Below are positions 12,101 to 27,100 of a DNA stretch of 64,000 nt, piece after piece; positions within the stretch are counted from its first letter, which is position 1; every line of letters starts with the position of its first letter. Position numbers and translations under genes: made by a program. The notes beneath the pieces were generated by a model, which saw nothing but the letters and a program-made list of their open reading frames with translations, did not search any database and was not told the DNA's origin. Source of the stretch: Antedon mediterranea (Eukaryota > Echinodermata > Crinoidea > Comatulida > Antedonidae); the NCBI RefSeq assembly GCF_964355755.1, contig NC_092670.1, positions 29,439,795-29,503,794 on the forward strand. Reading direction: 5' to 3'.

Positions 12101-15100
12101 AGAAAGACACTCCGAGAGTGCATACCTCCGCCTACTGTAAGATTTCTTCGGTAAAAAAGAAATATATATATATATTTGTGTGTGTCTTAATGCTGTTTGT
12201 GATTTAGGCTAATTTCACTACAAGCATGTGTATGCAAGTTTGGCGCAAAATGGTTATGTAACAAGCCTTTCAATTAACAATAGCTTCAGTTGACTAACAA
12301 TAGAACAGCAACGCGAAAATCAAACGAGTGAATTTGAAAAGAAATAGGTTTTTTAAACTACTCGTATCAAAAAAACGTGCACATTAAATCAAATTATGTT
12401 TTAAATTTACAAATCACAAATTATACCTCTTGCCTCTTGTACAAAAATGAGGTTTTTTGGACAAGTAGTTCTCGAGAAAATGCAATTTTAGTTTATTTGT
12501 TACTTTAAAGGCCAGGTGCGGGCAAAACATTTCTATTGATCATACATTCCAATAATTATCGATCTATAGTTTCCCATATGTTTCATAATTTTTGGCATTT
12601 AATTTGTGTTACACAAGCTTGTTGAAAATAAGCACTTTCTTATCAGTGGGGGGATAGTTCAAATTACACAGTAAAATCTCTATTCTTTTGTACACAAATT
12701 TTGTAAATAGAGAGGAATTTTAAAAAGCTATGAAAAATAAACAGTGTGGTAAAAAATGTTGTCAGATGACTAAATATAGGTAATATAACTTGAATATTAC
12801 ATTTCTGGTATTTTTATTCAACTTCAGATTTTTATTTTCATGCTATAGCAAAAATTATCCACTGTATATCCACCATCTTTTTTCACCTTCTAGGGAGTCA
12901 CCAGACATGTTATTACATTAGGTTTACTACCTAACTACTGAAAAAAAGTCTTCCTGGTTTTTATGGAAGAATTTTGCAAAATTTTGTATTTGACCATATT
13001 AAGGAAAATTCATGTTTTTTCGTCTTGATTTCTGTTACAAATATTTGATTTATGTACAATTAACCAAATATTATATTTAAAATTCATGCCTGTACCTGAG
13101 CTTTAAGACTGCTCGCCGGCTTTTGGAAAATTCTGTCCTATCTTTTAACACTATCAGGTCTGAACAGTATACCGAAAAAGTGGTGCAGAATTGGGACCAT
13201 GGTCCCAAATGGTCCCAAAATTTAATGGAATGGCCCTTGACCACATATCTATCCGTATATTCATTTTGGTAAAGATCTTGTAATTACTTTTTGATTATTC
13301 CTGCTAACAAACAAACAAACAAATGAAAGCACTCAGAAACTGAGTGAAGTACTTGGCAAAATATATCCACTGACTGGGAGCATGTTGAAAGATACAATTT
13401 TTGCTTTAGGTATTAGCTTTACATGGTTAAAATACTACTAAGGTTAATAATTTGTTTAAATAATTTTTAACACAAACAATTCCGGCATTGCAACAATGAC
13501 CAATTCTAAAATCAAGATTGACCAGAATAATGGTCGAGGAGTGTCTTGAAGCTGTGCCGATTTGCTACGCCTCTGCCTTAACCCATGTAGTAAGCTTAAC
13601 CGCGTGACCAGTCGACTAATATTTTGGTCCATATCAAAGAATGTGTCCATGTTAAAAAAAGACAGAATGCGTGCTATTTAATATATCGTACGGAAGATAA
13701 GCTTTTGAGACATGACCAATATATCAGTTTTCCTGAAAATCAATAGGCATGTTCTGTAAGTATATACCTATGTACAGAATGAAATAAGGAAGGACACACG
13801 CCGGTACTAACAAAATTAATTATCAACTAACAATAGTTTATTTTGAATAACAATAGAACAGCAACGCCAAAACCAAACGGGTGAATTTGAAAAGAAGTAG
13901 GTGTTTTAAAACTACTCGTATGAAAAAGCCGGTACATTAAACCAATTTTTGTTTTAAAATTACAAATCACAAATTATAACCCTTGCCTCTTGTCCAAAAA
14001 TGAGGTTTTTTGGACTAGTAGTTCTCGAGAAAATGTAATTTCAGTTTACGTGTTACTTTAAGACTGCTCACCGGCTTTTGAAAATTGTCTCCTATCTTTT
14101 AACACTAGCCGGTCTGAAAATAATATCATTTTTGTTATTTGTGAAGTTATTAATAAACCAATGTTGTTGATTTTCAATAGGCATGGTCTGAAAGTATATA
14201 CCTATCTACACCCAAAAATTCAGAAGGATAACTTGAAAACTGTAGGCGCTATCGTGAAACAAACAAACATACAAACAAACACACAAACAAACAAAGTGAA
14301 TACTATACTTGGCAAAATTCTTTTTGCCAAGTAACAAACAAACACACGCTACCGATTACGTATACCTCCTTGGCGGAGGTAAATAATATTTTAAAAATGT
14401 TAAGACCGAAATAGATGTGACATGCCAGTAATTATACCATTCACATTAAACCATAACACATTATTTACATGTGCAACGATGATCAGCCCTATATTCTTTT
14501 ACGTGTACTTGTTTTCTTAATTTTTGTAACATTATCAAATTTCCAATACAATAAATAAGTAATGAAAAAAATGAATAAATTGATTTTTAGCTACTACTAT
14601 ATCTACCAAATTACTGTTGTTAATAATAAACTATATAAACTTAGAGCCTAATAATTGTCTATTTCAGTAAGGATGACGCTTTAGAGGCGATCCCTGGTAT
14701 AGTACTACTTGTTTTTGTCTGTGCTTGTTCTCTGTATGGATAAATCAAATCAAACCAAACTAGAATTTAATTCGTCACTTTGACGAATTATAGGTGATCA
14801 TTTTTATAATGTTATTGACATTAATATTTTGTTAAACATGCACGTACATTAACATACAATCGAAAAATGTTGATGTATGCCATCCTACTATACGCTTAGT
14901 GCTGAGTTACATTATGTACAATATCTATATACAGTGTAGCATAGGTGAAATTACGGGACACACATCATGTTCCAATTATTTGGTATGATGGAATTATTAA
15001 AAATAAACTCAAAGATGACAATTTCGAAAGATAATGAATTGAGCAAATAAATATAAGAATTGGAAGAAAATTTGGCACGTAGAAGCGCTGTACGCGCTCT

Positions 15101-18100
15101 TTGAAATTTGTATAACTTTTATGAAAAAGATGAAAATACTACTTTTTAACTTCAACTGGCCATATGTTAACGTCACAACATCCAATAGGCTTGATTTTTA
15201 TATGAATTCATATCTACATTTCATCAGCTTTCATAATAAATTATAATCATCAAGGTAACCTTTAATTCTGAAGAGCTGTAAGATATTCAAATTTACGGTG
15301 AAGGTGAAATTACACGACCTATGTTAATCAAGTTTTTACGCATGATGACGTCATCAAAATAAAAGTAGTGGCAAGTCATAAGAAAGTCAATTAATTGAGC
15401 AATCACATACTGAAAATTGAGCGAAAACCGGGCACAAAATAACAGAGGTGCGTTCTATTGAATATGAAAAAGAATGACAAAAGAGAAAAATTACTTAATT
15501 TTACATTCAAGTGGCCATTTGATGATGTGACAACATTTTGTACGTACAATGTGTACATGTATTCATATCTACAACTCAATGGCTTCCAGAATAAGTTAAA
15601 AAAATTGGGGGTCATCGTGCATTCTGAAGAATTATTTTCATTTTAAAAATGCCTTATTTTTCACCATTTTCAACACTTTGATGCAATTAATTTGCGCATT
15701 TTGTCATTTTGAACCTGCTCGTATAGCGTTATTTTATATCGGAACTGACTCAAATTTGGTGAATGTACTAAAGATGGTGAGTAGAATGCGATTTTTTTTT
15801 TGCGCAGTAATTTTTTGAAACACGCAAATGGCCTAATTAATGCTCTAAATTGATCAAAACTTAATTTTGAGGTTTTTAAATTTTTAAAGCGCGATTTCAC
15901 GCGCATGACCCTACGTGTGCGTGCGTTTTTATTTGCTAATATTTTTACCCTTGACCTGAAGTTTACGTTTAGTGAATTACATTAATATGTGATAATTAAT
16001 TATGGAGATATGATTGATAATGTGATTTCACAAAATGGCGTATAAATTACGTCACGGATGAGTGATCACGCTGAAAAGCTTATTAGAACTAAGTTAAAGT
16101 ATTTGAAAGACATTGTGAAATTTTGGTAATCATTGACATTAAACTTTTTGAGATATCCGTTACACAAAATCTGTACAGAAAGGAATAAATAACTAGACAT
16201 GAAACTCGTCACTTTGACGAGTTTGGTTATCCGCCGCGCAAGTGGTAAAACATGGACGTTTAACGACGTACCTTTTAACATTAAGGGGATAGGTTGAGGC
16301 CAAAAGGAAGTGTTCGCGTTGCCATTATGGCCTACAGGCCGGACGAGCAACTGACAAACAAACCGGAAAATGTAATAGAAATCACATATCTCCTAACAAC
16401 AATGAACGGCTCTGATATGAGAAAAATATTGTTTGCCTCCCTCTATCCTGTAAAATAACTTAACCTTATTTGGCCTGCTACATTATAGAAATAGGTAGGA
16501 AATAAACGATTTGTGCTATATCATTCCATTACAGTCGGTATAAACAGTAAAATATGTTTACATATTACATACAGTGTAGAATAGGTGATATTACGGGACC
16601 CGCTATTTATTCCTATTTTTAACATGGCGACGGTTTTAAAATGAAATACAAAGATAGCAATTTCGGAAGCAAATTATCTCAGCAACAACATATTAACGTG
16701 TAGAAGAAATTTAAAAACATGAAATATTGATGCGCGCTCTTTTAAATGTAATGAACTATTACGCAAAAAATGAAAATACAACTTTTTTTAGTTAACTGGC
16801 CATATGATGACGTCGCAACATCCGATTGGCAACATTTTTACATTATTTCGTATCTACAATCCAATAGCTTCCAGAAAACGTTTTAATCGTGATTATCACA
16901 TTTTATTCTTACGAGCTATAACAGATTTAAATTTAATGTAAAGATGAAATTAATGCCACACGTAATTTAAATTTTTAGGCATGATGACGTCATAAAAATT
17001 AAATTATTTTTAACTCATGCGAAAGATAGTTGATTGACCTAGACAATATCACAGTCGGGGTGAAAATGGAAAACGGATAAGTGGAGATGCGCTCTATTAA
17101 ATGTGATGAGCTATGACGAAAGATACAAAAATCCTAAATTTTATATTTGCGTGGCCATACGATGACGTCACAATGTCCGGTTAGCCATATTAATACCTGA
17201 TCCGATATCTACAACTCATCAACTTCCAGAATATATCATCCGCAAAAAGTTGACCGTGTAATTTAGAAATTACGACTGTTTAAAAAAAGGCATATTTTTA
17301 ACGAATTCTCGTATGACGTAACATTAAGTCGAAATTGTTTAAAATTTGGTAAAATTACTAGAAAAGGCTGGAAAAACATAAATCACGCGAAAAAAATATG
17401 TTTTCAATGCTACGTGCACACCGCACACGTAAAAATTTGCGCACGCGTGGGAATTTTTGACATGCTTAAAATGACATGAAACGCGTAGAAAGTTGATTAG
17501 AAATTAATTTTGCGCATTTTGAAATTTTAAATGCGCGTGCGCGCGTAACTTTGTGTAAAACACGCAATTTTTGTTTAACAGAAAGTTAGCGCATGATATA
17601 AATTAAACTTGTGCAAAGTTTCAATTTGGTTGTCGACCTATGTTAAATACGAGAAAATCGTTAAATCGCGCGTACGTTACGTTGTGCAATTGTAAACATC
17701 ATAAAAAGCTTCGCTTGACGACGTTACATAAATGTCAAAATGTTAACATAGTTAACAAAATGTTATGTTTGCAAGTTTTAGAGAAAAGCGTTACACAAAA
17801 ATCATACAGAAAGAAAGAAGAGAAATAAAAAGTTGATTTCGTACAATCACAAGAGGTTATCAGCAACTTCGTTGCGGATAACCAAATAACAAAGATTTCA
17901 TACAATAACAATAGGTGATCATTTTATGCTAAATGATCACCTAATAAAAAAATGTTTAGTGGCATTTTTGCTGTAAAAGTCATGTGGCAGGTCTTGTTTT
18001 AGTCTTTAAATATTTATTATTAAAAAAAAAACTTTCTGTGACTCATCATCCCAAATAAAGTTTGCACAGCAATTGAATTCAGATGTGCTGACAAACAGTC

Positions 18101-21100
18101 TAGTTATCGCAATACAACTTTGTTTACTTCACCAAGATATTTCGCAGATGTCAATTATAAACAAATTGTGGCCTTATATTCAATAATTGTGATAAAACTG
18201 AGTTTTATCCTTAGTTTATTGAATAATCTCCAAAGAGAGTTGATTATGTGTTCCACAGTATTTTTTTCAAATGACTGATGTGATGTGAGGTATCTAGAGG
18301 CCTCTGTTTTGGCATTGCAGGCTACTTCAAATTGATGTATTGTAAATACAAAACAGTAAAGTACTATTATGATTTGATTTATATTTTGGCACATGGGCAA
18401 TAATCTAAAATCAGTTGCACAAACTGATACATAACAGGCATTGCAGTGTAGCATTGTAATCTTGTAATTTGTATACTTACTCTAATTCCCAAAGCCTATG
18501 GTTGAGTCTGGTCATATTCCAAACTAGATGTTTAAATTCTGCTATTCCCTATGAGTTTTATGCTTTATTTTTGTAGTTAAAAAATATAACATAATATTTT
18601 TTTTATTTTATTTTATTTTATTCAATTAAAACCAACAGCGATAAATACCGCCACTAACAGGTTTGAAACATAAAACAATACAACATCAAAAACGGTTAAC
18701 AATAAAATACAGATAAAATATATAAATATATATATAAAACATAGATTGGCATGCCATAAAAAATTTCAATTAAAACAGGTTATGCAGACTGTTCAAGAAG
18801 TGAACACATCATCGTCCTCTTAAAATAACCAAGTCTATCATTAAAAATATCGATATGATTGCTATTTAGATTATTAAATGTATAAGGTAGTCTATGAAAA
18901 GTCCCCTCTTAGTACAGTCGACACGGCTAAAAGGAATATGCAATAAATGTCTATTTCGTGTACGACCAGGAACATTTAAACTAAATAGTGAAATTAATGA
19001 ACAGTCATATTTAGAATTTAAAATATCATATAAAAAAACCATATCAGATATCGTTCGACGATTGCTGACAGAATCAATGGAAAAGGCAAAATTAACACAG
19101 TTATAAGACAGGAATCGAACAAACTTCCGTTGAACAGTGTCGATTCGACGGGCCTGACATGGAGAAATTGAATTGAAAATTGCGGAACAATATTCAAGGT
19201 GAGGACGTATAATAGATTTGTATAAAGATAAAAGTGCCCTGCCGTCGTTCATAAACCTACAATTTCTCCATATTAAGCCCATCATTCTATTAGCTTTTGA
19301 CAACACATGATTAATATGTGAACAAAAATTTAATTTACTATCAATAAAAATACCTAAATCTTTCCATACATAAACCATCTCAAGATCATGTCCACTCAGA
19401 TTAAAATTGAAGAGCACAGGCCTTTTTTTAAGTGTTATAGATAAATATTTGCATTTATTAGCATTAAGTTTTATCCCCCACTTCTCCGTCCATTCCACGA
19501 GACCATCCAGATCCTCCTGAAGTGAAAAAGCATCCTGTGGAGTGGTAATCACTTTAAACAATTTCAGATCGTCAGCAAATAAAAGAGACTCGGAATGATT
19601 AAATTTTAAAGGAAGATCGTTGATAAATAAATTAAACAAAAGCGGGCCCAGGATCGAGCCCTGCGGAACGCCCGATAACACAGGGAGCCAATCAGATGTC
19701 TCTCCCCCAATGACAACACGCTGTTGTCTATTAGTTAAATAGCTTTTAAACCAACTTAACAGTGAACCGGATAAACCAAATTTTGAAAGTTTAAAAATAA
19801 GCAAATCATGGGAAACGGAATCAAAAGCCTTAGAGAAATCAGTGTAAATCACATCGCACTGCTTCTTGCTGTTAATTGCATCGTATGATGTAGCAAGAAG
19901 CAGTGCGAGGTTGGTTTGACATGATCTCCCAGAGACAAAACCATGCTGCCTAGGACTTAAAGCATTAGCAACATGTGATGACAAACCATCATGCACAATG
20001 CGCTCAAAAATCTTAGACATAGTAGGCAATAACGAAATAGGACGATAGTTACAGATTAGTTTTTTGGGACCACTCTTGTGAATTGGGACAATATTAGCGT
20101 GTTTCCAAGATGAAGGAAAAACCCCAGAATTAATAGATAGCTGAAACAATTTGCAAAGCGGATAAGAGAGTGAGGAGGAGGCACCCTTTAAGACAACGTT
20201 ACTAATCTGATCAATGCCAGTAGCTTTATTGATATCAATGTTACTAAGTGCCTTTTCCACAGAATGCTGATTCACAGACAGAGAACTTAAGTTATCCACC
20301 GCATAGTCAGGAAGACCTGGATAGTCCCGGGGAACGTCCGGAGAAGGCTCACTGAAAAAAGAATGAAAATAAGAATTAAATGTGGTAGCTTTATCATAAT
20401 TAGACTGGAATGAAATGTTATCGTGACTCATGACAGAAGGAAGATTATTTGACTTGTATTTAGTTTTCATCCAGCTCCAGAATCTTTTACTGTTAGTGAC
20501 AATTTGCTTAGCCAAAGAGTCCAAGTAATCTTTGTACTTTTTATTGCACATTTTTTTAAAAGACGCGCGAGCAAATTTGAAATTACTTTGGGCTAACCGA
20601 TTATTATTTTTTTTCAGATATCTATAATACTTTTCTTTGAGTTGAAGCGCACTTCTCAACTCATTGTCAAACCACGGAGGAAGCTTTCTGCGCTTTCTAA
20701 TTTTAGGCACTGTGTCATTGACGGCAGCATTTAACAAATTATAAAACATATCCAAAGCTTCATTTAAATCACCTTCAAAATCAATTAAGACACTCCATGG
20801 AACACAGTTAAGAGTATTACATAGATTATTGACATCAAGTGCTTTAAAATTGTAAATTATACTTTTACGATTCAAATTATCATTACTACATTTAACATCA
20901 AAATTTAAACGGAAATCAATTCTCAAAGATGAGTGGTCAGATAAAAAAATATCGTTAGCAGTATAGACTTTGTCGGAAATGTTTTTACTACAAATAACAA
21001 GATCAAGCATTTTATCCATTCTTGTACAGTACGTATTGCATTGAAATATGATGATTTTCAGTTTGAATAATATCAACAACAAAAAAATGTAAAAAATAGC

Positions 21101-24100
21101 AAAATTCTATTTTGCCATGCAAAAAGAAGAAAGTATTTTGAATTGAAATGTTTATTTCATTTGATCTTGAAGAATACCACAGACATAATTTTTTTCTCAT
21201 TTCATAAACATATTAGGGCATATAAGAAAAACAACTCAAAATCTCATTGAAAGGATAAAGTAAATAGGGTAAAGACTTCCCTTGGAGATCAAGATGAAAC
21301 TTTGTAGTTGATTAATATAGTGAACTAAAGGAATAGCTGACCTACTTACTTAGGTTATAATTTGATGCAGTCTGTTTATTCATTTTCATATTAATGTTCA
21401 TAATTAATCTACTAATTTACTACATACTACAAAGAAGTAGATCAATATTTTTCAAACTATCATAAGAAATATGTTAAAACTTAAAAGGTAGGATGAGCCC
21501 ATGAAAGACAAACAAACATTTTTAATGTTGTAGCTGATAATCCCATTCACACTATTTAGACTTAATTTTCATCTATTATCAAGATGAAATGTAGAACGAT
21601 AAACAAGAATAATGATACGATCAATGTATGCTAAATACCATTGTATTGTGGCATTAAACTTGGCCAATAAGGTTGTGTGCAATGACTTGGATACTGTCAG
21701 TGTCAAATTGAAATGTTGATTCGTTGATTTTTTTAATGAATTATACATGTTAACTTTGCTTAATCATGTTTCTCCAGCGTTCTAAATTAGGTCATGTTGG
21801 TTATTAAGCTGATCACAATAATATTTTAGTATAAAAATATACTGTACGATTTAAACACCATTTTTAACATTCCTCTGTAAAAAAAAACATACATAATTAA
21901 TATTATTTACAGTCTTGAAAGAATTTCATTTAGCTTCGATTTTGTATAGATGACAAATTTCGTTTTTGTAAAAGCACAAGTTAACGGAGTACTTACTCGA
22001 ACGTTTCGATCTCTATCAGAGATCCTTCTCAACTGACTGTGGAGTGTTAATGCAGCTTGGTCATTCTTGACGTCACAACCTCCAACCTACAACCGGAGGC
22101 GTACGACGTCATCAACAGATGACGTCAAGAATGACCAAGCTGCATTAACACTCCGCAGTCAGTTGAGAAGGATCTCTGATAGAGATCGAAACGTTCGAGT
22201 AAGTACTCCGTTAACTTGTGCTTTTACAAAAACGAAATTTGTCATCTATTATTTACAGTATTCTCGCTGTCACATCCTGCTTAAATGCTAATTTTGTTTC
22301 AAACCAGGAAAATACTAAGTTGCAATCAATACATAGTTCATAATTAGAGCTAAAGTGATATTAAAAATGTTGAAATTGCTTGAGTAATAAAACAGGAATA
22401 AAAAATTCCTGGCTAAACAATTAAAGAATACCCTGAGACTTGGACCATATTACTGTTAGTGGATTGGACAAACTCATTCATCAATTTGGCTTTACTCTGT
22501 AATTCATTAAATACTATGCGACAAGCATTCGCTGTTTTATTTCCTCCATTTTTATGGTGCTTATCAACTTTGATATTGACAGACAGTAGAGCTTTATTTA
22601 AAAAAAAATAGCTACTCTTTAAAAATCTAGTTTATGTTGACAGTATGGTATCTTTCGGTGTAATAACACCATTGACTCTAAGGACTTATTTCAACTACAG
22701 TGTAATTTTTATTTTGTATTAAGTAAGATACATCTGTATAAAATATGAGTCAAACTAGATATTAATACCAGGCCACTCTCACAGAAAAAGAAAAAGATAC
22801 CATGGTGGGTTAAGTTAACACTTCAATTTTGATGTCCTGGGCTGCCTGGTATTAAGCCTTCTTTAATTATAGCAGCAGATAGAGGCCCTAAAAATAATTC
22901 ACAATATTCATTGTAAAGTAAAGTGTTTTTTCATAGTTCATTTTATTTGTCTTGGTGTGCTTGCCAATTCAGCCAATGCTAATAATTTCCCTTTTTGAGT
23001 GGCAAGGTGGTTGCCTTTCATTTTGACCTGATTGGTACAGGTGAATGTTCCGGTAATTAAGTTTTCTCCTCTCATCAACTTGTTTCTGTATAGACACCAG
23101 ATTAGCCTAAATGCCCTGTAATGCTGGCCATCTGCATTCGATTGATTATAACTTGGGGAGCATCGTCCAATTATAATACAGATAAGCATTCTTTTTTGGC
23201 CTACGCTGATACTAAGTGCACGGTATGAAAAGGGTAAAGCTATTTAAACATTAAATTGTAATTGTTTTTATGGTTTGACTAACTTTTAGAATTATTAATA
23301 TTGATTTATAATGCTATGCATCAAATATAGCTAATATAAATATATTAATGAAAAAATTACAAATTTGTTGAAATGTAATTTTAATAATGTTTAACTTTGA
23401 TACAAAATTGGATCTAAAAAGAGATATAAACTGTAATTTTAAGCAAAAAAGTAGTCAAATTGTCTGGCAGACAATGGTTTGATAAAGTGAAGTGATTATA
23501 AAAGTTTATTGAAACTGCAAAATAGCCTATTTAAAGATTTGTTAATCTTCTTTTTTTCATGTTTTTGGGAGAACAACATCTTTAATATTTTTATTTTCAT
23601 ATACTGTACACATATTCCTTTTTTGTCTGTGTATCTTTTAATGGAAACAAATTTCTGAAAAAAAAGTTGATAAATAGTGATGTCGCCACACGAAGTTGAG
23701 AAATAGTGATGTCGCCACACGAATTTGTGCGATTATCGCAAGAAAAGGGAACAATCTCTGTTCAAACCACTGGGTTGTCAAAGTTCTCAGGTTATGGTCA
23801 GGTTGAAACCTTACCAACCGTACTGCTGGCTACGGCCCTGATAAATTATCCATCTTTTTAGTCGTGTTCTATAGCTCACTATGTCAATCGGTCGGTCGGT
23901 AAACACTAACTCAAATTTGAACAGGCTACTGGGCCAGCAACGTACTGTATGGCCTTGTTGTTATTCTGTATGATGGATTTTTTTAGAATCAACAAAATAA
24001 AACAACTTTCTTTGCAAGGAATGAAAGTGCAATAGAAATTGGGTCACATTTAACAAAATGACCTTTTGTTATTATTTTAGTATAATTTACCACCTTTTAA

Positions 24101-27100
24101 AGTGAATACTTGTAACTGTCAAGTGGAAGTACTTTCACTCAGTGAGTCAATCAGAATTATGGCAAATTATATGGCTTATTAAGGGTGTTTATTTTGGGAA
24201 AATTGTGGCATGTACAGCTGGCCTGACTTTGGTGACTTGCAAGTGCAAAATTGACAAAATCACAAAGAACAATGTACTGTACAGTAGAACAAATAAGTTT
24301 AGCTAAAACTAATTGTTGAGGGATGCAAATCTGTGAAAAGTGAACAGAATTGTATAGGTGGTTTTCAATTTCAATTATTTAAAGTTGTTCAGACTGTTCA
24401 GACCATCAAACTTAACAAATTTATTTTATAATAACAAATTTATATGTATGTTAATTATCTCAATAGGTTGAGGTAGGTCAATAAAGTTATGTAGTAAATA
24501 TTGCCGAATGCTGTATTTGACCATTTTAAGACAAAAAATGTTTTCTCGTTGTGATTTTTAAATTTTGATCTTTTAATGAAATAATATTGTCTAAAATTCA
24601 TGCCTGTAGCTGAACTTAAAGTGTTAATTGAATTGTAAAAAATAGTAAATTATTAATTAATTTTCAAATATTAAATATAGCCTGTTATGCTTATAAAATG
24701 ATCACAAATTAAAATTATTACCTGTATGTATAATTTGTGAATTACAATAATTATTCTTTATTAGTTATTCACATTAGGAAGTTAAGTAATTGGGCTAGAC
24801 CTCTGGAGACTCCTGACAGGCTCAGGACAGCAACACCCAGATTATTGAAACCCTTCTAAAACATGTCTGTTTATAAAAATGCAAAATCATGGATTAAAAA
24901 TCAGGGCAAACCATAAAACAGTCAAATAATACTGGAAGTTCATATATTGAAGAGCACTTTGTAATTGTATTATATTTTGATTGAATAACTAATAACATGA
25001 TGGTATGATCAAATATTAAGTTTTTGACACTTCCTACATTTCCCTCATTTCCTAACAGGCCCCAGTCAATGTTTTTCACAACACCTCTACCGTTCTATTC
25101 TTGTACAGTGTAGTAACCAGTGGTATCTCAAAATATTATTTTTAATTATCCTCCCTTTTCACCAAGACAAAATGGATGAGATGAAAAAAGAAGAATGCAA
25201 AAGTTTGTCCAAGATGCCATTTTGGCTCTGTGTGTATGTGAGCCGCTTGATACCTGATGTCATCTTATTATAATACTGTACAAATACTGTATACAATTCG
25301 TACTTGAGAAATAAACATATGGGAAGTGGTGTTTTTTAGGTCAAAATGCACATAAGAAGTGCAGTGTGTGAAGTCACAAACAGTGGTATCTGTGACAACA
25401 GATGGTGGTACAATTGCTTAAATATCAAAAATTTGCTTCTGTGTTGTAAAGCCATAAAACAACACATCAAAATTCAGTTATCTTTGTTATTCGGGAGAAA
25501 ATGTTAAAAACCGGGAGCACAATATTAGGCCGGGAGATGACTCTAAAATACCGGAGTCTCCCGGCCAAAACGGAGTAAAACTTTTTTAGAACTACATGAG
25601 GTGTACTGTTAACTTTACAATAGTAAACAATTAGATAAATATTATTTAAATTTGATAATGAATCCTTCTACAGTATACTGTATTGCTGGATAGGTAGAAT
25701 AAACCCAAGTTAAGGAAATAGGATTAAATAAAAAGAAGCTCTTTATAATTAAATATAGTAAATTATAATAAATATTTATATTAAAAAATATATAATATTA
25801 AATCAACTATGAACATTTTTGTTTTTAACATTTTCATTTCCATGTTTTTCAATGTAATAAAATAGCAATTATCAAAGAAAAAAAAAATTAAATACCTGAT
25901 AATATTTTTTTTAAGGTACGAAGAAGCAGAGAGTGGCTATGATTGGTGCATTACAACATTAGAGAGTAAAATTCAGAAGGTTGATGATTCAAATGATTTA
26001 CAGGAAGTTAAGGAGTCCCATGAGATAGAAGAGGAGTTTGATATTAAAGCACTATTGGGAATGAGTTTGGAAAACTATGCAAAATTGTTAACAAAACAGA
26101 AAAGATATGCAGAAGCTGAGACAGCTTATCTCAAAGCCATTGAAATCTGCCAGAATGATCTTTCAACTGAGGAAAACAAGCACCCTCAGGTTAGTCACAA
26201 ATAAATGCAGGTGGAATAGAAGATTAGCATCCCTAAGTTATTGACAAGTATCTATAATAACCCGAACTCCTACACTGCATGACTAAAACTTGCTCCGTTT
26301 GAGACGGACACCACCTCTTAGCCATTTTGCTGTGTTATGGCAATTTTAGATAGTATTTTAAGACCATTTCCACAATTAAGTTGCAGAGATGTCATGAAAT
26401 ATTTAATTAGATGGTGTATGTCCATTGTATGGGAAACTGATAGTTCATGATGTCAAATCCCATTCATAGGGCATGAGGCTCGCATCTCTCAGGCCATGCA
26501 TCTAAAATCTCATGATTTTTCACCAATCAATTACAAAAATTATTAGGCCAAAACAACATAATAACAAATAATCTTTTCAATGGACATTTCGAGCTAGTCG
26601 CCTTGGATATTATGTCCCAATTTAGGCAGAAAATGGTTGGGATAGGTAGCAGCAAACTCAAACTTGTGCAAGTTGATATGAATGTTAATATAGGTCGGCA
26701 TCTCATTTGTTTCTGTTTATTTAAAGGAGGAATATACTTTTGCAACATACTGTAATTAAAATTACCACTGGTGTGCAGATTCTTGCACATCACGAACATT
26801 GATATTAATTTGATCAATGTTCCCTTTAATCTCATTAATTGTAGTGCTAATTGTGTAATGAGTAGATTGTCTAAAATCTTGTAAAATTGTCGTACTAATG
26901 TGAGCGCTTGTTCCTCACTACATACAGTATATTATCGTATAAGAATACATGGTTGTGTTGATACAATCAACATTCTGCAATGCGATGCTCAACATGCTGC
27001 AACTCATTGGTGCATGACCACGAATTAAGTGGTGGGCGGCGGCATGGTTTCAAACTGGTGTATTTGATTGCCCGATTGGTTTAGCCATATTCGATGATCC

